Of a stretch of 64,000 nt of DNA, positions 7,782-14,767 are shown piece by piece (the first letter of the stretch is position 1; each line of letters begins with the position of its first letter). The stretch is from Aureimonas endophytica (GTDB lineage Bacteria; Pseudomonadota; Alphaproteobacteria; Rhizobiales; Rhizobiaceae), in contig NZ_BMIQ01000001.1 of NCBI RefSeq assembly GCF_014642635.1, positions 310,001 to 374,000 on the forward strand, written 5' to 3'. The notes under the pieces were generated by a model. The model was given only the letters and a program-made list of their open reading frames with translations, was not told where the DNA came from and did not search any database. Both the position numbers and the translations under genes were made by a program.

Positions 7782-9676
7782 CGGGTATCCGCCTCCGCCA
7801 TCTGGTCTTCACGGGCGAGGGGGTGCAACCTGCCGGCATCCGGTTCGACGAGGGCGTGAACCTCCTCTTCGGTGCGTCCAACACGGGCAAGTCCTTCTCG
7901 CTGAAGGCGTTGGACTTCATGCTGGGCGGCTCCACGCCGCTTCCCGCCATCGAGCAGCGGGTGGATTACACCTCCGTCTGGCTCGGACTGACGCTCCCCG
8001 ACGGCAATCCCGTTACGATCTACCGCGCCGCCGCCGGCGGCGCCTACAAGGTCTTCGACGGCCTGGTCCACGACGCCCAAGACGGCAGAGCGGGCAGGAC
8101 CCTGCAGCCGGCGCACGACGCGTCTCGGAAGGACAGCCTCTCCCAATATCTCATGGGCGCGCTAGGCCTGGACGGACGGGTCGTCGCCAAGAACATGAAC
8201 GGGGAGAAGGAATCGCTCACGCTGCGAAGTCTCGTTCCTTACGTCCTGGTGCAGGAGGGAACGATCATGTCCGAGCGCAGCCCCGTGCTCGCTTCGGGCC
8301 AAGTGATCCGCGAGACGGCCGAGAAGAACGTCTTCAAGACCCTGCTCACAGGCCGAGACGATTCTGCCGTCGTCGCGACTGTGAACGCGAAGACGCAGAA
8401 GACGGTCAGGAACGCCAAGGTCGAACTCGTCGACGAGTGGATGTCCAAGGTCGACATCCAGCTCGGCGATCCCCCGCCGTCGCGCGAGGACGTCGCGCAG
8501 AGGCTGTCGCGGGTCGACGAGGAACTCGCCTCGCTCCATTCCGAACTGAGGGAGCTCCAGGACTCGCTCGACGAGCAGGTCGCACGGCGTCGCACGCTGA
8601 GCGATCGAGCGGACGAACTGACGGCCCGCCTGCTGGAACTGAGGGTGACCGTGGCCCGCTTCGAACGGCTGCGGGAAATATACGACTCGGACATCTCGCG
8701 GTTGGACGCCCTAGAGGAGGGCGGCTTTCTCATCCTGGCCATCGCGGGGCGCGATTGTCCGGTCTGCGGGGCGGCTCCTGCGGACCAGAAGCATTCGCAC
8801 GGCCTCGACGACATCGCGTCGGCGCATCGCTCCGCGAAGGCCGAGAAGCGGAAGATCGAGCTCGAACGCCGCGACCTCGTCGCGACCATGGCGTCCTTGT
8901 CGGCCGAAGGTCGGGGACTCGAAGCGGCTAGGATCGAGAACGAACGGAACCTCGCGGAAGCGGAGGCGGTCCTGGAGGCTCTTCGACCGTCCGAAGGCGG
9001 CGTACGCAAGCGCTACGAAGCCATGCTTCTGAAGCGCGCCGAGCTGCACGGTTTGACGGACCTGCTCGATCGCAGAGACGAGTTGTCGGCTCGGAAGGCC
9101 CAGCTGGAGAGCGTCGTCAAGAACAAGAAGGGTGAAAAGCTGGTGGTCGGAACCGACGGCAACACCGCCTTCGCGCTTTCGGCGACGCTGCAGGAGGTCC
9201 TCGGGCAATGGCGCTTCCCCGGTGCGGAGCATGTCCGGTTCGACAACGACCTGCAGGATCTGACGATTGCCGGAAAGGAGCGGGCGGCGAACGGGAAGGG
9301 TGTTCGAGCCATCCTCCACGCCGCGTTCAAGGTCGCGGTCCTCGTCTACTGTCGGCGACACGGCAAGTCCCATCCCGGCTTCGTCGTGCTCGACACGCCG
9401 CTCCTGACCTACCGGGAACCTTTGGCGCAACCTCGGTACGGCGAGTTGGAGCCTGACGAGATCGCCCTGCGGCAGGTCGGAATCGTCGAGAGCTTCTACC
9501 GGCACCTCCTGTCGATCTCCGACCTCGGACAGTTTGTCGTCATCGAGAACGTGACGCCGCCCGCCTTTCTGAATGAACTCGCCAACGTGGAGACGTTCAC
9601 CGGCCGCTCGGGCGTTGGGCGTACGGGCTTCTTTCCGCCCCACGCGGAGACGACCGCCTTGGATCTCGTCGCATAG
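7778..9676 (+). CDS. ABC-3C system SMC-like ATPase (DUF3732 family)
   Basis: The start GTG at 7778 overlaps the previous stop. The 632-residue protein begins with the N-terminal ABC half (IRLRHLVFTGEGVQPAGIRF) and a Walker A loop GASNTGKS at residues 32-39. A long charged segment (about 215-480) has a coiled-coil look and is interrupted by a CPVCG cysteine pair near residue 327. The C-terminal ABC half carries the Walker B-like VVLDTPLLTYREP at about residue 535, the characteristic DUF3732 form of the motif. The architecture is that of Rad50/SMC-type ATPases. With the upstream middle component and nuclease effector it forms a predicted anti-invader system. No transport role is implied by the ABC fold here. 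Confidence 0.82.
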   Translation: MTGIRLRHLVFTGEGVQPAGIRFDEGVNLLFGASNTGKSFSLKALDFMLGGSTPLPAIEQRVDYTSVWLGLTLPDGNPVTIYRAAAGGAYKVFDGLVHDAQDGRAGRTLQPAHDASRKDSLSQYLMGALGLDGRVVAKNMNGEKESLTLRSLVPYVLVQEGTIMSERSPVLASGQVIRETAEKNVFKTLLTGRDDSAVVATVNAKTQKTVRNAKVELVDEWMSKVDIQLGDPPPSREDVAQRLSRVDEELASLHSELRELQDSLDEQVARRRTLSDRADELTARLLELRVTVARFERLREIYDSDISRLDALEEGGFLILAIAGRDCPVCGAAPADQKHSHGLDDIASAHRSAKAEKRKIELERRDLVATMASLSAEGRGLEAARIENERNLAEAEAVLEALRPSEGGVRKRYEAMLLKRAELHGLTDLLDRRDELSARKAQLESVVKNKKGEKLVVGTDGNTAFALSATLQEVLGQWRFPGAEHVRFDNDLQDLTIAGKERAANGKGVRAILHAAFKVAVLVYCRRHGKSHPGFVVLDTPLLTYREPLAQPRYGELEPDEIALRQVGIVESFYRHLLSISDLGQFVVIENVTPPAFLNELANVETFTGRSGVGRTGFFPPHAETTALDLVA

Positions 9677-9814
9677 CTCGGATGGGGTTCGGCACGGGTC
9701 TCCACAAGGCGATCCTCCCGATCGCGACCCGAAGACCGCCCTTGCCCGACGCTCGTCGGGCTGAGTCGGCCCGCAGCCACGACAAGGACGACAAAAGCCG
9801 TGTGACCGCGTCGC

Positions 9815-9994
9815 ATGAGCTTCTTCGAGCCCGAGATGGAGGAGTGGACTCCCGCCATGCCGCTTGCCGCGACCACCGTCTCCTGGACGGTCGACTGGCT
9901 GAACTCCTTCGAGTTCTGGACGGTCACGGGGATCTGGCCCGGCGGCGGCCATCATCCGACCGGCGACGGAAACACCCGGAGGGCGATGAGATGA
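9815..9994 (+). CDS. Possible small Trp-rich protein (59 aa) just before the patatin gene
   Basis: In the 314-bp gap between the ABC-3C ATPase and the patatin gene, an ATG at 9815 opens a 59-residue frame with protein-like composition (start MSFFEPEMEEWTPAM; Trp in VSWTVDWLNSFEFWTV; GHHPTGDGN tail). It stops at 9992-9994, overlapping the patatin start. The overlap argues for a real coupled gene. Against it, there is no convincing Shine-Dalgarno sequence and I know no homologue. The frame that continues upstream of the patatin ATG has poor, Arg-rich composition and is not a credible extension of the patatin. Confidence 0.28.
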   Translation: MSFFEPEMEEWTPAMPLAATTVSWTVDWLNSFEFWTVTGIWPGGGHHPTGDGNTRRAMR

Positions 9995-10989
9995 TGTCGG
10001 CGCCTTCCAGAAGATCCAACGGGACGACCCATCGTACGCGCGAGCGCCAGCCGTCGCCCGAAGGCCGCCCCTTCAAGATCCTCAGCATCGACGGCGGCGG
10101 CATCCGCGGCATCCTGCCCGCTGCGATCCTAGCCCAGTGCGAGGACCGCTTTCTCGAGGGCAGGTCGATCGGACCTCACTTCGACATGATCGCGGGCACG
10201 TCGACGGGCGGCATCATCGCGCTCGGCCTGGGGAAGGGCATGACGGCGAACGGAATCCTAAACTTCTATCTCGATCGAGGTGACCAAGTGTTCCCGCCGC
10301 CCGCAGGGCCGGTCGACCGCATGCTCGGCAAGGTCCGCCGGTTCGTCCTCTCCAAGCACGACAGGCGCAACCTCGAGGGCGAGCTGCGCCGGGTGTTCGA
10401 CGACACCCTGTTCGGCGAGGCGACCGCTCGCCTTATTGTCCCGGCCTTCGAGGGCGTGCACGGCGAGCCCTACATCTTCAAGACGCCGCATCATCCGGAC
10501 TACAAGCGCGACGGAAAGGAGAAGATGGTCGCCGTCGCCTGTGCGATGTCCGCGGCCCCGACCTTCCTGGGTACCTTCGACCTCAACGGCTACGTCGTGA
10601 TCGACGGCGGCATCTGGACGAACAATCCCGTCATGAACGCCCTCGTCGACGCCCTGACCTGCTTCCAAATTGAAAGGAGCGACATCCAGATCCTGAGCAT
10701 CGGCTGCGGGCAGGCGCGCTATTCGATCACGAGGCGTCAGCGGCATGGCGGGCTCTTCGACTGGCGAGGCGCTCTCGAGGTGGCCTCTCGTGCCCCATCG
10801 ATGGATGCATTGGGGCAGGCAGGTCTACTGATCGGCCGACAGAACCTCATTCGCCTCGATGCACCCGAGAGCGACGACCTTATCCCGATGGACGATTTCG
10901 CACGGGCTGGCGTCGAACTTCCCGGCATGGCGCGAACGATCATAGACGGAGCCGGCGACGGCGTGCGTCGAATGTTCCTGTCCACATGA
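9991..10989 (+). CDS. CapV-like patatin phospholipase
   Basis: This 332-residue patatin-fold lipid hydrolase has the full catalytic set: oxyanion loop DGGGIRG (in FKILSIDGGGIRGILPA), nucleophile elbow GTSTG (serine) and catalytic Asp in VIDGGIWTNNP. It resembles CapV, the cyclic-nucleotide-activated phospholipase of CBASS that destroys the host membrane on infection. However, no CD-NTase, E1/E2 or HORMA gene is adjacent, so it is an orphan here, and a link to CBASS is only by family resemblance. It follows the ABC-3C operon on the same strand with a 314-bp gap and is followed by two hairpins. ATG 9991 or 9994 may be the start. A membrane-degrading effector beside a nuclease-based conflict system suggests a defence cluster. 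Confidence 0.72.
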   Translation: MMSAPSRRSNGTTHRTRERQPSPEGRPFKILSIDGGGIRGILPAAILAQCEDRFLEGRSIGPHFDMIAGTSTGGIIALGLGKGMTANGILNFYLDRGDQVFPPPAGPVDRMLGKVRRFVLSKHDRRNLEGELRRVFDDTLFGEATARLIVPAFEGVHGEPYIFKTPHHPDYKRDGKEKMVAVACAMSAAPTFLGTFDLNGYVVIDGGIWTNNPVMNALVDALTCFQIERSDIQILSIGCGQARYSITRRQRHGGLFDWRGALEVASRAPSMDALGQAGLLIGRQNLIRLDAPESDDLIPMDDFARAGVELPGMARTIIDGAGDGVRRMFLST

Positions 10990-10994
10990 CCGGT

Positions 10995-11057
10995 CGTGGC
11001 TTACCATACGATCCCTCTATGGGAACGCGCGAAGCCACGATCACGCGTTGACGTGAT
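10995..11057 (+). other. Tandem hairpins downstream of the patatin gene; nearby gap otherwise empty
   Basis: Two inverted repeats follow the patatin stop: CGTGGCTT (10995-11002) with AAGCCACG (11032-11039), and ATCACG (11040-11045) with CGTGAT (11052-11057). Neither is followed by a T-run, so they may be transcript-end or protein-binding structures rather than classic terminators. In the rest of 10990-11284 I see no supportable gene. Confidence 0.35.
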
Positions 11058-11284
11058 GCTCGTCGCCGGTCTCACATGCTGCCGATACCGATTATGAGCA
11101 GCGTCTAGCGCGGTGCTGAACACCCGCTCCAGCCTCCACACCGTGGTCATGTGTCATCCAAAGCTAAGTCCGAAGCGTTCACCCACCGATTTTCGCCGAC
11201 AGCCGTTCCGAGGAAGCGGCTGTTCAGGGGGCCTCGACGGGCGCGGGCGGCGAGCGCTTCACACTCGACGGCTACTCCGCGACG

Positions 11285-11485
11285 GTGCCGAGCCGGATGC
11301 GCGGGTTCACAGGTAGCTTCACGCTACACGTGCCCTGCGTGCTGTGGACGACGGACGAGAACGGCGACCGGGTATACGACCGCGAGGTCGTCGCGACATG
11401 GGGCCCGCTGCCTATCCCAGCGCCCGGCAGCATCGCCGTCGGCCGTGGGGGCCTGGTCTCGTTCGAGATGGGGAAGGTCCGGTGA
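11285..11485 (+). CDS. Hypothetical protein, phage/island type (66 aa)
   Basis: A short protein with beta-rich, antiparallel-looking sequence (FTLHVPCVLWTTDENGDRVYDREVV). GTG 11285 is the first start in the frame; ATG 11297 is an alternative. Upstream codons continue in protein-like composition (GGERFTLDGYSATVPSRM) back to a TAA at 11165-11167, so the gene may be a truncated remnant that lost its true 5' end. Its TGA overlaps the next start by four bases. I do not recognise the family. Confidence 0.5.
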   Translation: MPSRMRGFTGSFTLHVPCVLWTTDENGDRVYDREVVATWGPLPIPAPGSIAVGRGGLVSFEMGKVR

Positions 11486-11781
11486 GCCCCGTGACCGCCC
11501 ACGCTGTCGTCCGTTGGCTCGAGCGCGTCCGCCGCGTCGACCTCTCCCGGCTGCCTCCGGAATGGTCCAACCTCCGGCGAGCGCAGTGCGGCTGCGACCA
11601 TCTTCGGATGTCGCTCGACGACGCGAGGGAGGCGATCCTGCCGTCCCGGCTCCATTGCTACTTGGATCTCGATCCGCGGGCGGTCCGTGGCGCCGACCGG
11701 GTGCTCGTCGTCCGAGAGCGGAGGGTCGTCACCGTCCTGGCCGCCGAAACCCGCGTTCTCAATCAGCCTGAGGCGGCCTGA
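11482..11781 (+). CDS. Hypothetical protein, phage/island type (99 aa)
   Basis: It starts with GTG at 11482, overlapping the previous stop (GTGA). The protein reads VVRWLERVRRVDLSRLPPEW and later CGCDHLRMSLDDAREAIL, RVLVVRERRVVTVLA, giving a small alpha/beta protein with one CGCD motif. No family recognised. Coupling to the upstream gene suggests a two-gene unit. The last 23 bases overlap the convergent small gene at 11759-11929. Confidence 0.55.
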   Translation: MSPVTAHAVVRWLERVRRVDLSRLPPEWSNLRRAQCGCDHLRMSLDDAREAILPSRLHCYLDLDPRAVRGADRVLVVRERRVVTVLAAETRVLNQPEAA

Positions 11782-11929
11782 CGGTCACGTCGTCCGGGTC
11801 GATGCCCGCCTCCTTCGCTGCCTCGACGACCTCGGCTTCTTCGACGGCCTCGATGTCCTCGCGCTCGTCGCTTGAGACCGGTGGAACGCTCTCCGTCTCG
11901 TTCAGCGGGGGTCGGCTCGGGACGGCCAT
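11759..11929 (-). CDS. Small acidic hypothetical protein (56 aa)
   Basis: An ATG at 11927-11929 is preceded, on the minus strand, by AGGAG six bases upstream, a good ribosome site. The 56-residue product is strongly acidic and mostly helical or disordered (DEREDIEAVEEAEVVEAAKE), ending IDPDDVTVRPPQAD. Acidic small proteins are common in phages and islands (anti-restriction DNA mimics, for example), but nothing here proves such a role. The dyad TTGCATTCTGCAA lies 24 bases upstream of the start and may control it. Confidence 0.55.
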   Translation of the reverse strand: MAVPSRPPLNETESVPPVSSDEREDIEAVEEAEVVEAAKEAGIDPDDVTVRPPQAD

Positions 11930-11952
11930 GGCGTGCTCCTGTCATCGTTTTC

Positions 11953-11965
11953 TTGCATTCTGCAA
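11953..11965. promoter_or_regulatory. Dyad TTGCA-TTC-TGCAA upstream of the small acidic gene
   Basis: A perfect 5+5 inverted repeat with a 3-base centre sits between two divergent genes, close to the start of the minus-strand acidic gene. It resembles in size and ends the TTGCCATTGGCAA operators found at 14704 and 15374, so it may be a related repressor site. Confidence 0.4.
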
Positions 11966-11994
11966 AATCTAGAGCGGAGGCCGCCACCGACGAG

Positions 11995-12046
11995 CTTCCT
12001 GTTTTTAGGAAGAAGAGGTTGACTTCCTAAATGTAGGCAGTATGTT
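11995..12046 (+). promoter_or_regulatory. Promoter with overlapping CTTCCT/AGGAAG operators for the 12.1 kb gene
   Basis: A sigma-70-like promoter can be read as TTGACT (12019-12024), 16-base spacer, TATGTT (12041-12046). Around it are repeated half-sites: CTTCCT-N6-AGGAAG (11995-12012), then TTAGGAAG (12005-12012) paired with CTTCCTAA (12023-12030) straddling the -35, and CCTA-N4-TAGG (12026-12037) in the spacer. Such a cluster over -35 and spacer is typical of repressor control in a mobile element. The regulator is unknown; the HTH proteins at 12961 and 26065 are candidates. Confidence 0.6.
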
Positions 12047-12096
12047 CCTCATTACCGGGAGCGGACAGCCGCACCGGGCGCCCGAAGGAGGCCACG

Positions 12097-12951
12097 ATGA
12101 CCACCACGAACGAGTCCCTGAAAATCCTCTTCCGTCAGGCCCACGAGGCCGCCCGCGCCGTGCACCAGAAGGGCGACAACTACGCCGCCACCTTCGGCCT
12201 GGCGCTCCGCGCCGCCTACGCTGCCCTTCGCCAGCCGGCCGCTCCGGTCCGCGAGCGCGTGGACGTCGGCCGCGAGGGCTGGGTCGACGCCGATCTCGAG
12301 TACACGAACTATGTCAGGGGCGGCGGCGACGTCACGCCGACGGTGACGGTCTACGACGACTACGCCCAGACCCGCCGCCTGCGCTACGATAGCGACGGCC
12401 TGTCCGGCTCGCGCCGCTCGGGCTGGATCTCCTGGAATCTGTCGGAGAACCGCCTGTACCGCCTCGACGGCGTCTCGATCAGCTCCTCGAAAGGCGCGAC
12501 GCGCTGGGTCAGCACCTTCGAGGGCGTCACCACCTACTACAAGGAAGCCGCCGCCTTCGAGGCCGAGCGCCGCCGCCGCTTCCCGGTCGGCTTCGAGCTG
12601 GAGAAGGTCCGGGAGGAGCAGCGCCGCGTCGAGACCGAGGCCCGTCAGCGCCGCGAGATCGAGGAGCAGAAGGCCCGCCTCGAGCGGATGAAGATCGAGG
12701 CCGCCGAGCGCGAGAAGGAGATCGCCGAGAAGTGGGCCGTCCTCGACGCCGAAGCGCAGCGCATCGAAGCCGAGGGTCAGACCACGACCGACGGCCTGCC
12801 GCTCCTCAAGGGGTCCGCCCGGCAGGTCGCCTGGGCGCTCCGGATCCGCTCCGCCGTCCACCGCCGCGAGCCCGCCAACGCCGCGCTGAAGCGCGCCACG
12901 ACGGCGAGCTACTGGATCGAAAACTACCGCAGCGTCCTGCCGCGGATCTAA
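12097..12951 (+). CDS. Hypothetical island protein with C-terminal coiled coil (284 aa)
   Basis: ATG 12097 follows a GGAGG site and lies about 50 bases downstream of the operator-rich promoter at 12019-12046. The N-terminal half looks globular (FRQAHEAARAVHQ, then a beta-rich part with WVDADLEYTNYVRGGG and GWISWNLSENRLYRLDG). Residues about 150-230 are a long charged helix with heptad character (EKVREEQRRVETEARQRREI onward), followed by a short helical end. No enzyme motif is visible and I do not recognise a family. As the first gene after a regulated promoter it may be an early-expressed element protein. Confidence 0.75.
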   Translation: MTTTNESLKILFRQAHEAARAVHQKGDNYAATFGLALRAAYAALRQPAAPVRERVDVGREGWVDADLEYTNYVRGGGDVTPTVTVYDDYAQTRRLRYDSDGLSGSRRSGWISWNLSENRLYRLDGVSISSSKGATRWVSTFEGVTTYYKEAAAFEAERRRRFPVGFELEKVREEQRRVETEARQRREIEEQKARLERMKIEAAEREKEIAEKWAVLDAEAQRIEAEGQTTTDGLPLLKGSARQVAWALRIRSAVHRREPANAALKRATTASYWIENYRSVLPRI

Positions 12952-12960
12952 GGGATCATC

Positions 12961-13695
12961 ATGATGGAAAATCGCGATCGGCTCTCCGCCCTCGCCACCG
13001 CGGCCTACGGGTCGCGGTGGCAGACCGAGGCGGCCAACGCCCTCGGCGTCTCGGACCGCAGCGTCCGGGCCTGGGTCTCGGGCCGCACCCCCGTCTCCGA
13101 CGGCGTCGTCCGCGACCTCCGGGGCATCGTCGCCGAACGGATCGGCCTCCTGCGCGAAGCGCTCGCCTCGACCGCCCTGGAGCCGCCGGTCGAGACAACG
13201 CCGGTCCTGCTCGATCTCGGGGGCGACCGGCCCGTCACCCGCATCGTCGGCGTCTCCGGGATCCGGCGCTCGGACGGGACCGATGGCGATCTCCTGACCG
13301 CGACGGTTCGCGTCGAGGATCCCGAGAGCGGAGAGTTCGTCGAGTTGGAATTCGGCGAGCAGGTCGCCGACGGAGTGTTCGTCACCCTCAACAGCTACCA
13401 CCAATCCTTCCATCGCGAAGACTGGATCGAGGCGATCGCCCCGGCCCATCCCTGCGCGGCCGACATCGTGTTCGAGGCCGCGAAGGGGCTGGTGCGGGAG
13501 CATCGGCCGGACCTGACCGGCCAGGCCGAGGAGGGGGCGGTCCGCGAGGCGCTCGAGGCGGCCGGCTGGAGGATCGTCAGGCGTGATCCGGCCCAGCACT
13601 ACCACTGGCTCCTCGTCCACGACGGGCACGGGATCCACCAGTGGGAGCCGTCGCTCCGGTCGGCGGCGAGGGAGCTTCTGCCCGACGAGGACTGA
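12961..13695 (+). CDS. HTH-containing hypothetical protein (244 aa)
   Basis: The N terminus reads as a helix-turn-helix of the Cro/transposase-like kind (QTEAANALGVSDRSVRAWVS, residues about 20-39) followed by helical residues up to about 70. The remaining part is a beta-rich domain with an acidic LEFGEQVADGVFVTLNSYHQ segment and a C-terminal EALEAAGWRIVRRDPAQHYH stretch. It begins nine bases after the preceding gene, so both are probably cotranscribed. It could be a transcriptional regulator of the element; the C-terminal domain is not one I know. Confidence 0.7.
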   Translation: MMENRDRLSALATAAYGSRWQTEAANALGVSDRSVRAWVSGRTPVSDGVVRDLRGIVAERIGLLREALASTALEPPVETTPVLLDLGGDRPVTRIVGVSGIRRSDGTDGDLLTATVRVEDPESGEFVELEFGEQVADGVFVTLNSYHQSFHREDWIEAIAPAHPCAADIVFEAAKGLVREHRPDLTGQAEEGAVREALEAAGWRIVRRDPAQHYHWLLVHDGHGIHQWEPSLRSAARELLPDED

Positions 13696-13724
13696 CGCGG
13701 GCCTCATTGGTGCCGAGAGCCCCT

Positions 13725-13991
13725 CTAGTGCCGCCGCCGCATCCCCGGCGGCGGCTTCCATTGCGCCAAGGCTTCGCGGTTCACGTCCTGAACCAGGCGC
13801 CAGCGCACGTACGAGGCCCGCCGCCCGCACCACGAGCACCGCCACCGCAGGTCCTCGATCTCGGCCATCGGCGAGATGAAGCCCTCGAAATTCTGCGCCG
13901 GGTCCAACACGCTCTTCCCGCAGCCGCAGCGGACCACGATCGCCATCCTGCGTCGCAAGCCTTCCGCGAAAATCCGGATCCTCTGAACCAC
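13725..13991 (-). CDS. Zinc-ribbon hypothetical protein (88 aa)
   Basis: This minus-strand gene starts at GTG 13991 behind GGGAGG seven bases upstream. An internal ATG at 13946 is possible but has a weaker ribosome site. The protein has two Cys pairs, CGCGKS and CSWCGRR, separated by about 30 residues, the pattern of a zinc ribbon, plus basic ends (GLRRRMAIVVR, PPPGMRRRH). It may bind DNA or RNA. It lies convergent to the HTH gene, against the direction of its neighbours. Confidence 0.6.
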   Translation of the reverse strand: MVQRIRIFAEGLRRRMAIVVRCGCGKSVLDPAQNFEGFISPMAEIEDLRWRCSWCGRRASYVRWRLVQDVNREALAQWKPPPGMRRRH

Positions 13992-14100
13992 CGCCGCGCC
14001 TCCCTTTCAGCCTGTGCGGAACTAGAACAGAGAGTGAACAAATCTCGACTCTCATGGCGATCGGGGTCAGAATTACGGCGACGAATTGGAGGATGCCGCG

Positions 14101-14304
14101 ATGTCACGCCTAGCCGAGAAGTTCCTCGACCTGCCCCTCGCCGACGACCTCGACGCTGCCGTGGACGCCGCGATCCACGCCGCCGGCGGCGACGAGCGGA
14201 CGGCGATCCGCGCCGTGATCCTCGGGCAGCGGAACCTCATGGAAGCGTACGCGGGCGTAATCAGCGCCGGCTACGTGCGGCGCGGGGCGGGGAAGCGGTC
14301 ATGA
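14101..14304 (+). CDS. Small helical hypothetical protein (67 aa)
   Basis: ATG 14101 is preceded by GGAGG at eight to twelve bases. The product is helical with alternating acidic and Ala-rich sequence (LADDLDAAVDAAIHAAGG, AIRAVILGQRNLMEAYAG). No recognised family. It is followed by the DUF3572-like gene in the same direction. Confidence 0.6.
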   Translation: MSRLAEKFLDLPLADDLDAAVDAAIHAAGGDERTAIRAVILGQRNLMEAYAGVISAGYVRRGAGKRS

Positions 14305-14376
14305 TCCGCGAGCGCCGACAGATTGCACGAGACCGAGCGTTCTTGTGCATTTCGTCGGGACAGGGGGGGGGCACCG

Positions 14377-14682
14377 ATGATTCGCGAGCGCGAACCCGTT
14401 CTCGACGCCAAGGAGATCGGCATCCAGGCGCTGACGTTCATCGCGAGCCATCAGGACCTCATCGACCGCTTCGTCGACGTCACGGGGTTCGCCATCGGTG
14501 ACCTCCGCCGGCTCGCGACGCAGCCGACGTTCTTCGTCGCCGTGCTCGACTTCTTCCTGGCCCACGAGCCTGACGTGATCGACCTCGCGTCGCAGCTGCA
14601 CGTGCGGCCGGAGGCGATCGGTCGGGCGCGGAACATGTTGGCGAAGAAGGCGGGAGTCGAGCTGATCGAGCTGCCGGGCTGA
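14377..14682 (+). CDS. DUF3572-family protein carried by the island (101 aa)
   Basis: ATG 14377 follows a run of nine G bases that can serve as the ribosome site. The protein reads IGIQALTFIASHQDLIDRF, FAIGDLRRLATQPTFFVAVL, DFFLAHEPDVIDLASQLHV, ARNMLAKKAG. This matches the chromosomal DUF3572 gene of this same window (59901-60212: QFLAAQPELLERF, GLRREAQRPAFFAGLLDFML, DHEPTLDAFAAHAELPPERI) segment by segment, so the two are homologues. The molecular role of DUF3572 is unknown; the host copy sits beside divK and pleD. An element-borne copy could interfere with or replace the host protein. Confidence 0.72.
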   Translation: MIREREPVLDAKEIGIQALTFIASHQDLIDRFVDVTGFAIGDLRRLATQPTFFVAVLDFFLAHEPDVIDLASQLHVRPEAIGRARNMLAKKAGVELIELPG

Positions 14683-14693
14683 CCGCTGCACTA

Positions 14694-14725
14694 TTGTCTT
14701 TCGTTGCCATTGGCAATATAAAGAC
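14694..14725 (+). promoter_or_regulatory. Promoter with palindromic operator in the spacer (copy 1)
   Basis: The -35 is TTGTCT (14694-14699) and the -10 TATAAA (14717-14722), spacer 17. The spacer holds a perfect palindrome TTGCCA-T-TGGCAA (14704-14716), extended outward by GTCTTT (14696-14701) and AAAGAC (14720-14725). A protein bound here would block RNA polymerase. The same arrangement recurs at 15364. Confidence 0.7.
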
Positions 14726-14734
14726 GATGTCGAA

Positions 14735-14749
14735 GTGCCATCGCGGCAC
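14735..14749 (+). repeat. 5'-UTR hairpin GTGCC-ATCGC-GGCAC (copy 1 of 3)
   Basis: A five-base-pair stem with a five-base loop lies 18 bases after the promoter palindrome and 18 bases before the ATG at 14768. The same element occurs at 15426 and 16579, each time immediately upstream of the Shine-Dalgarno of an island gene, so it is a shared leader signal. It could be a translational operator or a DNA-binding site. Confidence 0.65.
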
Positions 14750-14767
14750 GCCCTGCCGGGAGATCCC

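Noticed and set aside
8924-8945. Short match GGGACTCGAA to part of the tRNA-Val T-arm, as an attachment repeat
   Set aside because: Only ten bases, inside the ATPase gene, and not the 3' end itself; expected by chance.
9682-9990. Extension of the patatin upstream to base 9682
   Set aside because: The upstream codons are Arg- and His-rich without protein character, and the DGGG region starts normally after ATG 9991.
13641-14501. 286-codon frame across the zinc-ribbon gene and DUF3572-like gene
   Set aside because: Overlaps three better frames, Arg/Pro-rich, no ribosome site.
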